From positions 62,001 to 126,000 of the forward strand of contig NZ_JOAI01000012.1 in the NCBI RefSeq assembly GCF_000717715.1: a DNA stretch of 64,000 nucleotides, read 5' to 3'. The notes beneath the pieces were generated by a model that did no database searches, was not told the origin of the DNA, and saw only the letters and a program-made list of their open reading frames with translations. This DNA is from Streptomyces sp. NRRL B-24484. Lineage in GTDB: Bacteria > Actinomycetota > Actinomycetes > Streptomycetales > Streptomycetaceae. Position numbers and translations under genes: made by a program. Every line of letters starts with the position of its first letter. Position 1 is the stretch's first letter. Shown piece by piece: positions 62,133 to 64,000 of this stretch.

Positions 62133-62939
62133 TCAGCGGGGGCGGGTCACGTAGAAGGCGACGGCCGAGGCGGCTGCCACGTTGAGCGAGTCCACGCCGG
62201 CGTCCATCGGGATGCGGACGTGCTCGTCGGCGGCGGCGAGCGTCCGGCGGGCGAGCCCGTCGCCCTCGGTGCCGAAGACCAGGGCGAGCCGCTCGGCGTC
62301 GCGGGCGGCCAGCTCGTCCAGGGTGATCGCCTTCTCGCTGAGGCAGAGCGCCGCGACGGTGAAGCCGGCCGATCGGAGCGTCTCGATGTCCGTCGGCCAG
62401 GAGTCCAGCCGGGTCCACGGCACGTGGAACACCGCTCCCATGGAGACCTTCACCGAGCGGCGGTAGTACGGGTCCGCGCAGCGCGGGGTGAGCAGGACGG
62501 TGTCCACGCCGAGGGCGGCGGCGTTGCGGAAGGCCGCACCGATGTTGGCGTGGTCGACGATGTCCTCGAAGACGGCGACCCGGCGGGCCGGGCCGAGGAG
62601 GTCCGTGAGGGCGGGCAGCGGGCGGCGCTCCATGGCGGCGAGGGCGCCCCGGTGCACGTGGTAGCCGGTCACCTGCTCGGCGAGGGCGGGCTCGACGACG
62701 TGGACGGGGGCCTCGGCCTGCGCGATGACGTCGGCCATCACCTCCAGCCACTTGGGGGTGAGGAGCATCGACCGCATGCGGTAGCCGGCGTCGACCGCAC
62801 GGCGGATCACCTTCTCGCCCTCGGCGATGAAGAGGCCCTCGGCGGGCTCGCGGCGGCGGCGGAGTTCGACGTCGGTCAGGCCGGTGTAGTCGGCGAGGCA
62901 GGGGTCGGCGGGGTCGGTGACGGTACGGGGTTCGGACAC
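62133..62939 (-). CDS. TrmH/SpoU-family RNA methyltransferase
   Basis: A 268-residue SPOUT-class methyltransferase with an N-terminal substrate-binding domain (LFIAEGEKVIRRAVDAGY near 37) and the knotted SAM-binding fold: motif 1 VFEDIVDHANIGAAFRNAAA near 125, motif 2 LALVFGTEGDGL near 218, motif 3 IPMDAGVDSLNVAAASAV near 245. It probably methylates the 2'-OH of tRNA or 23S rRNA. The GTG at 62939 has GCAGGATC upstream; the frame extends further without similarity. Convergent with the kinase. Confidence 0.9.
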   Translation of the reverse strand: MSEPRTVTDPADPCLADYTGLTDVELRRRREPAEGLFIAEGEKVIRRAVDAGYRMRSMLLTPKWLEVMADVIAQAEAPVHVVEPALAEQVTGYHVHRGALAAMERRPLPALTDLLGPARRVAVFEDIVDHANIGAAFRNAAALGVDTVLLTPRCADPYYRRSVKVSMGAVFHVPWTRLDSWPTDIETLRSAGFTVAALCLSEKAITLDELAARDAERLALVFGTEGDGLARRTLAAADEHVRIPMDAGVDSLNVAAASAVAFYVTRPR

Positions 62940-63046
62940 GGGGTCGATCCTGCCGGGTGGGGGCGGGCGGGGCCAAACCGGCCTGCGGCGGAGCAGGGGT
63001 CGGCCTGTGCTGCCGTGGGTGCCCGATCCCGGGGTGGCGCGGTTCT

Positions 63047-63080
63047 CCCCCGGCCTTCGGCCGGGGGGTGCCCCCACGCG
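63047..63080. repeat. Hairpin plus shared repeat sequence downstream of the sigma factor
   Basis: A perfect 9-bp stem CCCCCGGCC/GGCCGGGGG with a TTC loop (63047-63067) is followed by GGTGCCCCCACGCG, which also ends the hairpin at 46532-46545. It probably terminates the sigma-factor transcript. Confidence 0.6.
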
Positions 63081-63114
63081 GCCCCGGGGTACCCGTATGT
63101 CACCTGCGGAGGTC

Positions 63115-64000
<886 letters not shown>

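Overview
This 64 kb window is chromosomal core DNA from a high-GC actinomycete, almost certainly a streptomycete (Streptomyces or Kitasatospora). The signs are very high GC with strong third-position GC bias, frequent GTG and TTG starts, an ssgB sporulation gene, a phosphatidylinositol-mannoside (pgsA-patA-pimA) locus, and the housekeeping order aro - mltG - alaS - rpsD - hisS/aspS - relA - apt - secDF - yajC - ruvBAC - yebC - pdxTS - pim - thrS - ssgB - pabBC familiar from streptomycete chromosomes. I see no insertion sequence, prophage, CRISPR array or complete biosynthetic cluster.

Layout. 0-5 kb: shikimate operon on the minus strand (aroE, then aroC-aroK-aroB-aroQ joined by 4-nt overlaps), with the start of a Pro/Gln-rich protein at the left edge. 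4.6-8.3 kb: a secreted peptidoglycan-binding protein and two tandem, divergent MltG-type transglycosylases, one with a long Gln-rich cytoplasmic arm. 8.4-15.6 kb: ruvX, alaS, two small membrane-associated proteins, an AfsR-like NB-ARC/TPR protein with no DNA-binding domain, and rpsD behind a structured leader. 16-20.4 kb: rarA, a VOC protein, ppk2, a LysR regulator and a GNAT enzyme. 20.5-28.3 kb: hisS-aspS with an upstream metallo-hydrolase, a membrane-anchored cyclophilin, a DUF349 protein, and a divergent NmrA-like/MarR pair with two matching operators.

28-40.3 kb: relA, apt, secF, secD, yajC, ruvB, ruvA, ruvC, yebC, pdxT and pdxS, all on the minus strand. 40.4-51.5 kb: a LemA-like protein, a tautomerase-like protein, the PIM genes pimA-patA-pgsA, an EF-G2 paralog, a DCC-family protein, a 546-residue orphan membrane protein, an Ap4A-phosphorylase-like HIT protein and thrS. 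51.8-59.1 kb: a DEDDh exonuclease, two tRNA-Val(CAC) genes, a TIGR02611-type protein, ssgB, a CGNR zinc-finger protein, a DsbA-like protein, a double-GNAT protein, pabC-pabB, and a tRNA-Gly/Cys/Val/Val operon. 59.3-64 kb: a tiny membrane protein, a receptor-type Ser/Thr kinase, a SpoU/TrmH methyltransferase and an ECF42-type sigma factor cut by the right edge.

The genes serve chorismate and folate supply, translation, DNA repair, protein export, stringent response, vitamin B6 and cell-envelope assembly. The most unusual items are the MltG pair, the twin operators of the MarR/NmrA pair, the HTH-less NB-ARC protein beside rpsD, the EF-G2 paralog with altered G motifs, and the orphan 546-residue protein. 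I did not find convincing evidence of a wholly new multi-gene system.
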